Below the pieces are notes generated by a model. It ran no database searches and had not been told where the DNA came from. It saw only the letters and a program-made list of their open reading frames with translations. A stretch of 60,812 nucleotides of DNA from contig JBNMHO010000006.1 of assembly GCA_050872785.1 (NCBI GenBank), forward strand, positions 1 through 60,812, given 5' to 3'. Both the position numbers and the translations under genes were made by a program. The stretch comes from UBA7862 sp050872785. Its GTDB lineage: Bacteria; Bacillota; Clostridia; Christensenellales; UBA1242. How positions within the stretch are numbered: position 1 is the first letter of the stretch; every line of letters starts with the position of its first letter. Positions 25,132 through 33,252 of this stretch are shown piece by piece.

Positions 25132-25347
25132 TTAGTCGATTTCTTCAACCTTAACCAAGTGTTTGACTTTGAAAAGGCTTCCCTTAATGCAATCGTTGTT
25201 AGGGAAAATTTTTGTTGTGCCGAGTTTTGTAAGTCCCAATGCTTCCAAGATTTTGGCTTGGCGTTTGTCAAACCCAATGACACTTCTAACATAAGTAACT
25301 TTAAGTTGTCCCATGTTTTTTGCTTTCTTTGTGGTTTTCTTTTCCAT
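25132..25347 (-). CDS. rpmD: 50S ribosomal protein L30
   Basis: 71 residues. LKVTYVRSVIGFDKRQAKIL and ALGLTKLGTTKIFPNN match L30. The about 11-residue lysine-rich N-terminal extension (MEKKTTKKAKN) is longer than usual. An internal ATG exists at residue 12, but AGGGAGAAG sits correctly for the first ATG. Confidence 0.94.
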   Translation of the reverse strand: MEKKTTKKAKNMGQLKVTYVRSVIGFDKRQAKILEALGLTKLGTTKIFPNNDCIKGSLFKVKHLVKVEEID

Positions 25348-25365
25348 TTTCTCTTCTCCCTAGCA

Positions 25366-26043
25366 TTAAATTTCTTCTGGTGATTTGCCACGAAGTGCGG
25401 CAATTTCTTCACGTGTTCTAAGAAGTTTCAAGCCTTCAAGAGTGGCTTTAACTCCGTTAATTTTGTTGTTTGAGCCATGAGCCTTTGTAACGATATCTTT
25501 AATTCCAGCAAGTTCAACCACTGCTCTTGCACTTCCGCCAGCGATAACACCAGTTCCTTGAGGTGCTGGGAACATGTGGACATTTGATGAACCGAATTTT
25601 CCGATAACATTGTGTGGAATTGTTGTTCCAACGATAGACACAGAAATCAAATTCTTTTTTGCAGCGGCAGTAGCTTTTTCAACTGCTTCTGGAACTTCAT
25701 TTGCCTTGCCAATGCCAACACCAACAAGACCATTTTTATTTCCAACAACTACAAGCGCACTAAATCTAAGTGTTCTTCCGCCTTTAACAACTTTAGCAAC
25801 ACGTCTAACTTCAACAAGTTTCTTATCGAATTCGCTGTCTTCCTTCTTTGGAGCAACTTTTTCTTGTTTTCTCTTGTCGAATTTCTTGTTACCTTGTTTG
25901 CGGTCTTGAGGATTGTCAACTTTAACAGTTGATTTCTCAACTTTTGCAGTTTTTTTTGCAACAACTTCTTCTTGTGCTGTTTGTTCAACTTTCTCTTCAA
26001 CAGCATTTTCTTGTAGAACTTCGTTTTCCATATTTTCCTCCAT
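25366..26043 (-). CDS. rpsE: 30S ribosomal protein S5 with long N-terminal extension
   Basis: 225 residues. The core from about residue 71 (EFDKKLVEVRRVAKVVKGG, then the dsRBD-like and S5 C-terminal domains including GNKNGLVGVGIGKANEVP) is normal. S5 helps mRNA unwinding and accuracy. The first about 70 residues are extra: an acidic Glu-rich part (1-28) followed by a Lys-rich part (30-68). The ATG at 26043 has GGAGG upstream and overlaps the rplR end by one base, which supports the long form. Confidence 0.96.
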   Translation of the reverse strand: MEENMENEVLQENAVEEKVEQTAQEEVVAKKTAKVEKSTVKVDNPQDRKQGNKKFDKRKQEKVAPKKEDSEFDKKLVEVRRVAKVVKGGRTLRFSALVVVGNKNGLVGVGIGKANEVPEAVEKATAAAKKNLISVSIVGTTIPHNVIGKFGSSNVHMFPAPQGTGVIAGGSARAVVELAGIKDIVTKAHGSNNKINGVKATLEGLKLLRTREEIAALRGKSPEEI

Positions 26044-26411
26044 TAGAATTCCAAACCTGCCTTTCTTGCACCTTCAGCCAGTTGCAACACTCTGCCTGTA
26101 TAGAGGTATCCACCTCTGTCAAACACCACAGTTTTGATTTTCTTTTTAAGTGCCAATTTTCCGATAAGTTCGCCAACAGCATATGCTTGTTCACTTTTTG
26201 ACTTACCCTTAATGTCGTTTGCAATTTCCTTAGACAAAGTTGAAGCACTGCAAAGAGTTTTGCCATTTTCGTCATCTATAATCTGAGCATAGATGTTTGT
26301 TGTGCTTCTGTAAACATTAAGCCTTGGAGCAGCCTTTGTGCCAAAAATGTTTTTTCTTACTCTAAGATGTCTTTTAACTCTCTTAGCGTTTTTGTTTTCT
26401 TTATTGATCAT
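26043..26411 (-). CDS. rplR: 50S ribosomal protein L18
   Basis: 122 residues. Binds 5S rRNA with L5. The basic N-terminus KRVKRHLRVRKNIFG, PRLNVYRSTTNIYAQIIDD and the C-terminal VVFDRGGYLYTGRVLQLAEGA are diagnostic. GGAGAG precedes the ATG. Confidence 0.98.
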   Translation of the reverse strand: MINKENKNAKRVKRHLRVRKNIFGTKAAPRLNVYRSTTNIYAQIIDDENGKTLCSASTLSKEIANDIKGKSKSEQAYAVGELIGKLALKKKIKTVVFDRGGYLYTGRVLQLAEGARKAGLEF

Positions 26412-26429
26412 TTTTTCTCTCCACTATGC

Positions 26430-26975
26430 TTATTTCTTACCTGAAACTTTTCCGACTTTTTTGATAACGACTTCGTCGCTGTATCTGATGCCATATGCGT
26501 GATATGGTTCAACAGGTCTAATTCCTCTTACCATAGCTGCAAATTGTCCTACAGCTTCGTTTGAAATGCCTTTTACAACGATTGTTGTTGCATCTGGACA
26601 TTCAAGGGTTATCCCTGCAATTTCTTGAACTTCCACAGGGTGTGAAAATCCAACGTTCAAAACAACTTTGTTGCCTTGTTTTTGGGCTTTGTAACCAACA
26701 CCGTTAATAACAAGTGATTTAGAAAATCCTTCTGAAACACCTTTAACCATGTTAGCAATCAACATTCTGTAAAGCCCGTGTTTTGCTTTGCAATCATTGG
26801 AATCATTTGGACGAGTAACAATAACTTCATTGTCCTTAACTTCCACTTTGATAAGTTTGTCAACTTCACGTGAAAGTGTTCCAAGTTTTCCTGTAACAGT
26901 TACCAAATTGTTTGAGTCGACTTTAACCTCAACCCCGCTTGGTATGGCAACTGGCATTCTTCCTATTCTAGACAT
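26430..26975 (-). CDS. rplF: 50S ribosomal protein L6
   Basis: 181 residues. Sits near the GTPase-associated centre. MSRIGRMPVAIPSGVEV opens the first of two repeated folds; the C-terminal IRPVEPYHAYGIRY ends the second. I start at 26975 with AAGGAGG nine bases upstream. An open frame runs 16 codons further into rpsH but adds no family sequence. Confidence 0.97.
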   Translation of the reverse strand: MSRIGRMPVAIPSGVEVKVDSNNLVTVTGKLGTLSREVDKLIKVEVKDNEVIVTRPNDSNDCKAKHGLYRMLIANMVKGVSEGFSKSLVINGVGYKAQKQGNKVVLNVGFSHPVEVQEIAGITLECPDATTIVVKGISNEAVGQFAAMVRGIRPVEPYHAYGIRYSDEVVIKKVGKVSGKK

Positions 26976-26988
26976 TTCCCTTTCCTCC

Positions 26989-27387
26989 TTACCAAACGAA
27001 AGCCAAGACTTCGCCGCCAACATTTTGGCTTCTAGCCTCTTTATCCGTCATAATTCCTTTGTTTGTTGAAACGATTGCAATTCCCAAACCATTAAGAACT
27101 CTTGGAATGTCATTACATTCTGCATAAACTCTGAGTCCTGGTTTTGAAATTCTCTTAAGTCCTTGAATAACTTTTTCGCCATTTGGACCATATTTCAAAA
27201 CGATTTTGATTGATTTGTAGTTGCCATCATCAACAAGTTCATATTTTTCAATGTAACCTTCGTTAAAAAGGATTTCAGCAATAGCCTTTTTTGTCTTTGA
27301 AGCAGGAACTGTAACTTCAGTTCTTTTAATAGTCAACGCATTTCTTATGCGAGTGAGCATATCTGCGATTGGATCTGTAACTATCAT
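26989..27387 (-). CDS. rpsH: 30S ribosomal protein S8
   Basis: 132 residues. A primary 16S rRNA binder and, in many bacteria, repressor of the spc operon. DPIADMLTRIRNA opens it and LGIAIVSTNKGIMTDKEARS closes it before GGEVLAFVW. GGAGAAAG precedes the ATG. Confidence 0.98.
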   Translation of the reverse strand: MIVTDPIADMLTRIRNALTIKRTEVTVPASKTKKAIAEILFNEGYIEKYELVDDGNYKSIKIVLKYGPNGEKVIQGLKRISKPGLRVYAECNDIPRVLNGLGIAIVSTNKGIMTDKEARSQNVGGEVLAFVW

Positions 27388-27402
27388 TTTTCTCTTTCTC
27401 CT

Positions 27403-27588
27403 TTACCAACTAGCCTTTTTAACACCAGGTATTTCGCCTTTGTAAGCCAAATTTCTAAAGCAAATTCTGCAAATTCCATACTTTTTTAGAACAGCATGTG
27501 GACGTCCACAAATGGAACATCTTGTATACTCTCTAGTTTTGTATTTTTGCTCTCTTTGCTGTTTGTTTATCATTGCTTTTCTTGCCAT
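27403..27588 (-). CDS. rpsN: 30S ribosomal protein S14, zinc type
   Basis: 61 residues. Short type-Z form with CSICGRPHAVLKKYGICRIC (two CxxC pairs binding zinc) and the C-terminal FRNLAYKGEIPGVKKASW. Located between rplE and rpsH, the normal place for the constitutive zinc form. Confidence 0.98.
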   Translation of the reverse strand: MARKAMINKQQREQKYKTREYTRCSICGRPHAVLKKYGICRICFRNLAYKGEIPGVKKASW

Positions 27589-27616
27589 AATTTTTTGCTT
27601 CCTTTTCCTCTAAAAA

Positions 27617-28183
27617 TTATCTCTTTGCAAAAGGCATTCCGAATCCTTGAAGGAGAGCATATGCCTCTTTGTCAGTTTTGGCAGTGGTAACAATGATAAC
27701 ATCCATACCTCTGACTTTGTCGACTTTTTCATATGAAATTTCTGGGAATATAAGTTGTTCCTTAATGCCCAATGCGTAATTTCCTCTGCCGTCAAAAGCC
27801 TTTGGATTTACGCCCTTAAAGTCCCTAACTCTTGGAAGTGCGATAGAGATAAGTCTGTCCAAAAATTCATACATTGTGTTGCCACGAAGTGTAACTTTTG
27901 CACCGATTTTTTGTCCTTCTCTCACTTTAAAGTTGGAAACTGATTTTCTTGCCAAGGTTGCTATTGCTTTTTGTCCAGTGATTTGAGTAAGTTCATCAAG
28001 TGCTAGATTAAAGCTTTTTGAGTTGTCCTTAACTTCGCCAAGTCCCATGCAAACAACGATTTTCTCAAGTTTTGGGATTTCCATAACGTTTTTATATGCA
28101 AACTCTTTTTGCAATGCAGGAGCAATGGTTGATTTGTAATAATCACGAAGTCTTGCATTATTTGTTGATTTCTTTTCTGCCAT
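27617..28183 (-). CDS. rplE: 50S ribosomal protein L5
   Basis: 188 residues. Binds 5S rRNA and contacts P-site tRNA. IPKLEKIVVCMGLGEV, KAIATLARKSVSNFKVREGQKIG and GMDVIIVTTAKTDKEAYALL fit the family. GGAGG precedes the ATG. Confidence 0.98.
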   Translation of the reverse strand: MAEKKSTNNARLRDYYKSTIAPALQKEFAYKNVMEIPKLEKIVVCMGLGEVKDNSKSFNLALDELTQITGQKAIATLARKSVSNFKVREGQKIGAKVTLRGNTMYEFLDRLISIALPRVRDFKGVNPKAFDGRGNYALGIKEQLIFPEISYEKVDKVRGMDVIIVTTAKTDKEAYALLQGFGMPFAKR

Positions 28184-28192
28184 TTTTTCCTC

Positions 28193-28741
28193 CTACTTCC
28201 CTGTCTTTTCAGAAGCTGGTTGCTTCTTAGTTTCTTTCTTTACAGCTGTTTTTGCTGCTGTTTTCTTTTCTGCGGTTTTAGTTGCAGTTTTTGCAGCGGT
28301 TTTCTTTGCTGCTGGCTTTTTTGCTTCTGCTTTCACAGCATCATCTGCCTTAACTTCTGCAGTTTTAGCTTTCTTTGCTGAAGCGTCAGCTTTTTCTGCC
28401 TTCTTTGGAGCAGCTTTCTTTGTGTCAAGTGATGCTCCACATTTTTTGCAAACTCTAACCTTGTCGCCTTTAGCGTTCACGTCCATTTTGACACGAGTTG
28501 CTTTGTCGCAGTTTGGGCAAACAATCATAACATTGCTGCTGTCGATTTTGCCTTCTTTCTTAACAATGCCGCCCTTGTCTTGAGCAGACCTTGGTTTGTT
28601 GTGTTTAACAATCATGTTAAGACCTTTAACAGTCACTTTCCCTTCAGTTGGGAAACATTCAAGCACAGTGCCTTTTTTACCATTTTCTTTTCCAGTGAGA
28701 ACAACAACATTGTCGCCTCTTTTAACATTCAACTTTGCCAT
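28193..28741 (-). CDS. rplX: 50S ribosomal protein L24 with a Lys/Ala-rich tail
   Basis: 182 residues, against about 105 usually. The core is a KOW domain (VKRGDNVVVLTGKENGKKG, then GLNMIVKHNKPRSAQDKGG) ending in a zinc-ribbon-like VCPNCDK and VCKKCGASLD. From about residue 107 a 76-residue tail of Lys/Ala/Thr repeats follows (PAAKKTAAKTATKTAEKK), similar in style to the tail on Pgk. L24 starts 50S assembly. The tail would protrude near the exit tunnel or rRNA and may bind nucleic acid; that is inference. Confidence 0.96.
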   Translation of the reverse strand: MAKLNVKRGDNVVVLTGKENGKKGTVLECFPTEGKVTVKGLNMIVKHNKPRSAQDKGGIVKKEGKIDSSNVMIVCPNCDKATRVKMDVNAKGDKVRVCKKCGASLDTKKAAPKKAEKADASAKKAKTAEVKADDAVKAEAKKPAAKKTAAKTATKTAEKKTAAKTAVKKETKKQPASEKTGK

Positions 28742-28755
28742 CTATTGTTTCCTCC

Positions 28756-29124
28756 TTAAAGAACCTCAGGAGCAAGAGAAACGATTTTCATATAACCATT
28801 TTCTCTAAGTTCCCTAGCAACTGGCCCAAAAATACGTGTGCCACGTGGTTGTTTTTGGTTGTCGATAATGACTGCTGCATTGTCGTCAAATCTGATTGAA
28901 GAACCATCATTTCTGAGGACTCCCTTGCTTGTTCTGACGATAACTGCTTTAACAACGTCACCTTTTTTAACAACGCCGCCTGGTGTTGCTTTTTTGACAG
29001 AGGCAATAATCACATCTCCAATATTGCCACTTCTTCTGAAAGACCCGCCAAGAACTCTTATGCACATAATAACTTTTGCACCAGTGTTGTCAGCGACTTT
29101 AAGTCTTGTTTGTGGTTGAATCAT
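28756..29124 (-). CDS. rplN: 50S ribosomal protein L14
   Basis: 122 residues. Part of an inter-subunit bridge and the docking site of silencing factor RsfS. MIQPQTRLKVADNTGAKVIMC and PRGTRIFGPVARELRENGYMKIVSLAPEVL are diagnostic. AGGAGG precedes the ATG. Confidence 0.98.
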   Translation of the reverse strand: MIQPQTRLKVADNTGAKVIMCIRVLGGSFRRSGNIGDVIIASVKKATPGGVVKKGDVVKAVIVRTSKGVLRNDGSSIRFDDNAAVIIDNQKQPRGTRIFGPVARELRENGYMKIVSLAPEVL

Positions 29125-29142
29125 GTTTTATTTCCTCCTGTA

Positions 29143-29403
29143 TTACTTAGCTTTTTCGATTATTCTAAGAAGTCTGAAGTGGGTTGTTTTGCTGATTGGT
29201 CTTGTTTCCATAATTTCAACAGTGTCACCAATTTTGCATTCATTATTTTCATCGTGTGCTTTAAATTTCTTAGTTATCTTAACGACTTTTTTGTAAAGTG
29301 GGTGTTTTACGTTTGAAACGACGGAAACAACAATTGTCTTATCCATCTTGTCACTAACGACAACACCTATTTTTGTTTTTCTGTTATTTCTTTTTTCTTC
29401 CAT
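29143..29403 (-). CDS. rpsQ: 30S ribosomal protein S17
   Basis: 86 residues. An OB-fold primary rRNA binder. KIGVVVSDKMDKTIVVSV, HPLYKKVVKITKKFKAHDE and GDTVEIMETRPISKTTHFRL identify it. I chose the ATG at 29403 with AGGAG eight bases upstream; a GTG three codons earlier overlaps that site. Confidence 0.97.
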   Translation of the reverse strand: MEEKRNNRKTKIGVVVSDKMDKTIVVSVVSNVKHPLYKKVVKITKKFKAHDENNECKIGDTVEIMETRPISKTTHFRLLRIIEKAK

Positions 29404-29414
29404 CTCGTTCACTC

Positions 29415-29639
29415 CTATGCCTTAACCTTTTTATCGACCTCAGCAGTCTTGCCAAGTTCTCTTTCGGTAAGAACAGTTTTGATTTTTGCAATGTCTTTTT
29501 TCAAAGAGTTCAAAAGCATTGGATTTGCAAGGTTTCCTGTTGCATGTTGAAATCTAAGATTGAAGAGTTCAGTTTTTGTAGCGACCAATTTTGCATTAAG
29601 TTCATCGTTGGTCATGCTTCTAATATCTTTTATTTTCAT
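29415..29639 (-). CDS. rpmC: 50S ribosomal protein L29
   Basis: 74 residues, a helical hairpin near the exit tunnel where SRP and trigger factor dock. MKIKDIRSMTNDELNAKL and LFNLRFQHATGNLANP are typical. The start overlaps the rplP stop by one base. Confidence 0.97.
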   Translation of the reverse strand: MKIKDIRSMTNDELNAKLVATKTELFNLRFQHATGNLANPMLLNSLKKDIAKIKTVLTERELGKTAEVDKKVKA

Positions 29640-30094
29640 TAAACTGCACCACCTTCCACAATGTTTTCTTCAGTTTTAGCAGTGGATTGTTCTCTGGAGA
29701 TAATCTTGGTTACGCAAGGAAGTTTGTGAGAAGCAAGTCTTAACGCTTCTTTTGCAACAGCCTCGTCAACGCCCTTAATTTCAAAGAGCACTCTGCCAGG
29801 TTTTACAACTGCAACCCAATATTCAGGGTTTCCCTTTCCGCTACCCATACGAGTTTCGGCAGGTTTTTTAGTGATTGGCTTGTCTGGGAAAATATCAATC
29901 CACACTTTGCCACCACGTTTTGTGTATCTTGTCATAGCGATACGAGCGGCCTCAATTTGGTTGGAAGTAATCCAGCATGGTTCAGTTGATTGCAAGCCAT
30001 AATCGCCATAAGCGAGTTTGTTTCCACGGGTTGCAACACCTCTCATTCTGCCACGTTGAACTTTTCTTCTTTTCACTCTTTTTGGCATTAACAT
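29639..30094 (-). CDS. rplP: 50S ribosomal protein L16
   Basis: 151 residues. Helps place A-site tRNA. MPKRVKRRKVQRGRMRG, GDYGLQSTEPCWITSNQIEAAR and VRFEI-like C-terminal strands match. The first ATG (MLMPKR) has AGGAGG nine bases upstream and overlaps the rpsC stop codon (TAATG). Family members often begin at the second Met. Confidence 0.97.
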   Translation of the reverse strand: MLMPKRVKRRKVQRGRMRGVATRGNKLAYGDYGLQSTEPCWITSNQIEAARIAMTRYTKRGGKVWIDIFPDKPITKKPAETRMGSGKGNPEYWVAVVKPGRVLFEIKGVDEAVAKEALRLASHKLPCVTKIISREQSTAKTEENIVEGGAV

Positions 30095-30759
30095 TAGACG
30101 TTACCTCCTTTTTCAGTAGGAACTTTCTTTGAGAAAATCTCACCGTTATACACCCAAACTTTAATTCCCAAAATTCCGAATGTTGTTTTTGCTTGTGCAA
30201 AACCATAGTCGATGTCTGCTCTCAAAGTTTGAAGAGGAAGGCTTCCTTGGTGATATTGTTCTGTTCTAGCAATGTCTGCCCCGTCAAGACGGCCAGCAAC
30301 CATAGTTTTGATACCTTTAACGCCAGCTTTTGTTGCTTTTTGCATAGCCATTTTCATAGCACGTCTGAAGTGAACACGCTTTTCAAGTTGGCTTGCAATG
30401 CTTTCTGCAATCAAAGTTGCGTCAGCGTCTGGATTTTTAACTTCTTTGATGTTGATTGAAATTGAATCAGCAGAAGTCAATTTCATAATTTCTTTTTTGA
30501 GGGCTTCAACGCCAGCACCTTTTTGTCCGATAAGAACACCTGGGCGAGCGGTGTAGATAGAAACGATAACTCTTTTTGCAGTTCTTTCAATAACAATTTT
30601 TGAAATAGCGCAAGCAAAGTATTTCTTCTTGATAAAAGTTCTTATGGTGTTATCTTCTTTAAGATACTTAGCAAAATCAGCTTTGCCAACATACCACAAG
30701 GAACTCCAGCCCTTATTGATACCTATTCTAAGTCCGTTTGGACTAACTTTTTGTCCCAT
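30094..30759 (-). CDS. rpsC: 30S ribosomal protein S3
   Basis: 221 residues. KH-domain protein at the mRNA entry tunnel with helicase function. MGQKVSPNGLRIGINKGWSS, GVLIGQKGAGVEALKKEI (KH GXXG loop) and MVAGRLDGADIARTEQY are diagnostic. GGGAGAG precedes the ATG. Confidence 0.98.
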   Translation of the reverse strand: MGQKVSPNGLRIGINKGWSSLWYVGKADFAKYLKEDNTIRTFIKKKYFACAISKIVIERTAKRVIVSIYTARPGVLIGQKGAGVEALKKEIMKLTSADSISINIKEVKNPDADATLIAESIASQLEKRVHFRRAMKMAMQKATKAGVKGIKTMVAGRLDGADIARTEQYHQGSLPLQTLRADIDYGFAQAKTTFGILGIKVWVYNGEIFSKKVPTEKGGNV

Positions 30760-30773
30760 ATCTATGCTCTCCC

Positions 30774-31160
30774 TTACTTAACTGTGTCCAATATAACAGT
30801 TATATTGCTTGTTCTTTTTAAGATTTGGTCAACTCTGCCTCTGCCACGAATGTTTTGTCTTTTATAAGTTGGGCCTTGACCAGAGTAAATTTCTGCAACA
30901 TAAAGGTCTTGTTTGTTAAGTCCTTTGTTGTTTTCAGCGTTTGCACCAGCAGATTCAACCACTTTGCAAATGAGATCAGCAGCCTTGTTTGGAGTATTTT
31001 TCAAAATAGCAACTGCTTCATTGTAGCCCTTTCCTCTTACAAGGTCCATAACAATGTCAAGTTTTGAAGAACTAAGTCTTAAAAACTTTGTTTTTGCATA
31101 TGGTCTTGTGTCACGAGTTTGGTTTATTTTTTCTGTTTTTTCTTTAATTCTCTTTGCCAT
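30774..31160 (-). CDS. rplV: 50S ribosomal protein L22
   Basis: 128 residues. Its beta-hairpin (YSGQGPTYKRQNIRGRGRVD) lines the exit tunnel constriction; KLDIVMDLVRGKGYNEAVAIL is typical. The N-terminus is about 15 residues longer than common and basic (MAKRIKEKTEKINQTRDTR). AAGGAG precedes the ATG. Confidence 0.97.
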   Translation of the reverse strand: MAKRIKEKTEKINQTRDTRPYAKTKFLRLSSSKLDIVMDLVRGKGYNEAVAILKNTPNKAADLICKVVESAGANAENNKGLNKQDLYVAEIYSGQGPTYKRQNIRGRGRVDQILKRTSNITVILDTVK

Positions 31161-31171
31161 TTCCCTTCTCC

Positions 31172-31447
31172 TTATTTGCCCTTAGCCTTGTCTGCGCCGT
31201 GGCCTCTAAAAGTTCTGGTTGGAGCAAATTCGCCAAGTTTATGTCCAACCATTTCGGCTGTGCAGTAAACTGGAATGTGCTTCTTTCCATTGTGAACAGC
31301 GATTGTGTGTCCAACGAAGTCTGGATAAATGACAGATGCTCTTGACCAAGTTTTCACAGGTTTCTTTGTGTTAGACTCGTTCATTTCTTTGATGCGATTG
31401 AACAATCTTTGTTCAACGTATGGTTTTTTCTTTAATGATCTACTCAT
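31172..31447 (-). CDS. rpsS: 30S ribosomal protein S19
   Basis: 91 residues. Head protein. MSRSLKKKPYVEQRLFNRI, TWSRASVIYPDFVGHTIAVHNGKKH (split here by normal length) and LGEFAPTRTFRGHG identify it. AGGAG precedes the ATG. Confidence 0.98.
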   Translation of the reverse strand: MSRSLKKKPYVEQRLFNRIKEMNESNTKKPVKTWSRASVIYPDFVGHTIAVHNGKKHIPVYCTAEMVGHKLGEFAPTRTFRGHGADKAKGK

Positions 31448-31467
31448 CTTTCATAACTCCTCGTAGT

Positions 31468-32292
31468 TTACGACCTACTTATAATAAATTTGTTCGTGCT
31501 TTTTTTCTTGTTTCTTGTCTTATATCCAAGAGCAGGTTTGCCCCATGGTGTAACTGGGCTTGGTCTTCCGATTGGGGACTTACCTTCACCACCACCGTGT
31601 GGGTGATCGCATGGGTTCATAACAACACCACGAACAGTTGGTCTAACACCCATATGTCTTTTTCTTCCAGCCTTGCCGATAGAGATGATTTCGTGGTCAA
31701 CATTTCCCACTTGTCCAAGAGTAGCTCTGCACTCTGCTGGAACCATTCTCATTTCGCCACTTGGCATTTTAAGAGTTGCATACTTGCCTTCTTTTGCCAT
31801 AAGTCTTGCAGAAATTCCTGCACTTCTAGCAATAACCGCACCTTGGTTTGGTCTAAGTTCAACGTTATGCACAACGCTACCAACTGGAATGTTTTTAAGA
31901 GGCATACAGTTTCCGACTTTTACTTCAACTTCAACACCACTCATAACCTTGTCGCCCACATTGAGTCCAACAGGAGCCAAGATGTATGATTTTGCACCAT
32001 CTGCATAGTGCAAAAGTGCAATGTTTGCAGTTCTATTTGGATCGTATTCAAGTGCTTCAACTTTTGCTGGAACATTGTCGTGATTACGTCTAAATTCAAT
32101 AATTCTATATTTTTGTCTGTTTCCACCACCATGATGTCTAACGGTGATTTTGCCTTGCGCGTTTCTTCCAGCGTGTTTATTTTTAACAGCGAGAAGAGAT
32201 TTTTCAGGTTTCTTTTTTGTAAGGTCTGAAAAATCGGCAGTGGTCATAAATCTTTGTGATGGTGTGGTTGGATTGTGTCTTTTAATTGCCAT
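31468..32292 (-). CDS. rplB: 50S ribosomal protein L2
   Basis: 274 residues. Essential for subunit joining and peptidyl transfer. KRHNPTTPSQRFMTTADFSD, GRNAQGKITVRHHGGGNRQKY and the conserved C-terminal NPCDHPHGGGEGKSPIGRPS (with the His important for peptidyl transferase) are present. GGAGAAAG precedes the ATG. Confidence 0.99.
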   Translation of the reverse strand: MAIKRHNPTTPSQRFMTTADFSDLTKKKPEKSLLAVKNKHAGRNAQGKITVRHHGGGNRQKYRIIEFRRNHDNVPAKVEALEYDPNRTANIALLHYADGAKSYILAPVGLNVGDKVMSGVEVEVKVGNCMPLKNIPVGSVVHNVELRPNQGAVIARSAGISARLMAKEGKYATLKMPSGEMRMVPAECRATLGQVGNVDHEIISIGKAGRKRHMGVRPTVRGVVMNPCDHPHGGGEGKSPIGRPSPVTPWGKPALGYKTRNKKKSTNKFIISRS

Positions 32293-32310
32293 TTTATCTT
32301 TCTCCTACCC

Positions 32311-32613
32311 TTAATTTAAACTCTCAAAGAACTCAATAGGTTTGCTTTCTTTGGTGAGCCAAACAATCGCCTTTTTGTAATCACTTGTTTTGCCAACACT
32401 TCTGCCTTGTTTGGTGTTTTGAGTTTTAACTTTTCCCTTGACAATAAGGGTGTTCACTTGTTTAACCTTAACTTTGAAGATTTCTTCAACTGCTTGTCTA
32501 ATTTGAACTTTATTTGCGTTTAGGTCAACAATAAATGTGTATTTCTTGTCGGAAATTGTTGCATAACTCTTTTCCGAAAGAAGTGGCTTTTTGATAATGT
32601 CATATGCGTTCAT
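32311..32613 (-). CDS. rplW: 50S ribosomal protein L23
   Basis: 100 residues. Exit-tunnel docking site of trigger factor and SRP. DIIKKPLLSEKSYATI, KYTFIVDLNANKVQIRQAVE and VNTLIVKGKVKTQNTKQGRS fit. Overlaps rplD by four bases (ATGA). Confidence 0.98.
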   Translation of the reverse strand: MNAYDIIKKPLLSEKSYATISDKKYTFIVDLNANKVQIRQAVEEIFKVKVKQVNTLIVKGKVKTQNTKQGRSVGKTSDYKKAIVWLTKESKPIEFFESLN

Positions 32614-33239
32614 TGTTTATAAGCCTCCTCTATTTTTTTGATTGCATCTTTGGTGATGTAAAGTCTTGAATTTGCAACAACATCATAAGTTCCAAGCACG
32701 TCAGCATATGTGACATGAGCGTTTGGAATGTTGTTTGAAGCACGAAGAATATCGTCATTCTTTTGGTCAAGAACAAACATAACATTTTTCTTGCCAACTT
32801 CAAAATTGTTTATAATTTCTTGGAAGAACTTTGTCTTTGGAGCTTCCAAAGAAACTTTGTCAAGCACAACAACTTCATTATCTGCAAGTTTTGCACTGAT
32901 TGCGCTCTTAAATGCAGCAACTCTCATTGTTTTGTTGATTTTTTGAGAGAAATCTCTTGGCTTTGGTGCAAAAATGATACCGCCGCCTTTCCATTGAGCA
33001 CTCTTTGTGGAGCCTTGTCTTGCTCTACCTGTGCCTTTTTGTCTCCAAGGCTTCTTTGCATGTCCTCTTACTTCACTGCGAAGCAAAGCAGATTTTGTGC
33101 CTTGTCTTTGATTATTGTTGTAAGCAACCACAACTTGGTGAATAAGAGGTTCGTTGTATTCACAGCCAAACACTTCTTCTGAAAGAGTAGCTTGTCCTAC
33201 AACTTCTGCTTTTGTGTTATAAACTTTAACTTTAGGCAT
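32610..33239 (-). CDS. rplD: 50S ribosomal protein L4
   Basis: 209 residues. Lines the exit tunnel and in some bacteria regulates the S10 operon. The tunnel loop RGHAKKPWRQKGTGRARQGS is intact, followed by GGGIIFAPKPRDFSQKINK. AAGGAG is present before the ATG. Confidence 0.98.
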   Translation of the reverse strand: MPKVKVYNTKAEVVGQATLSEEVFGCEYNEPLIHQVVVAYNNNQRQGTKSALLRSEVRGHAKKPWRQKGTGRARQGSTKSAQWKGGGIIFAPKPRDFSQKINKTMRVAAFKSAISAKLADNEVVVLDKVSLEAPKTKFFQEIINNFEVGKKNVMFVLDQKNDDILRASNNIPNAHVTYADVLGTYDVVANSRLYITKDAIKKIEEAYKQ

Positions 33240-33252
33240 TTTTAACTACTCC

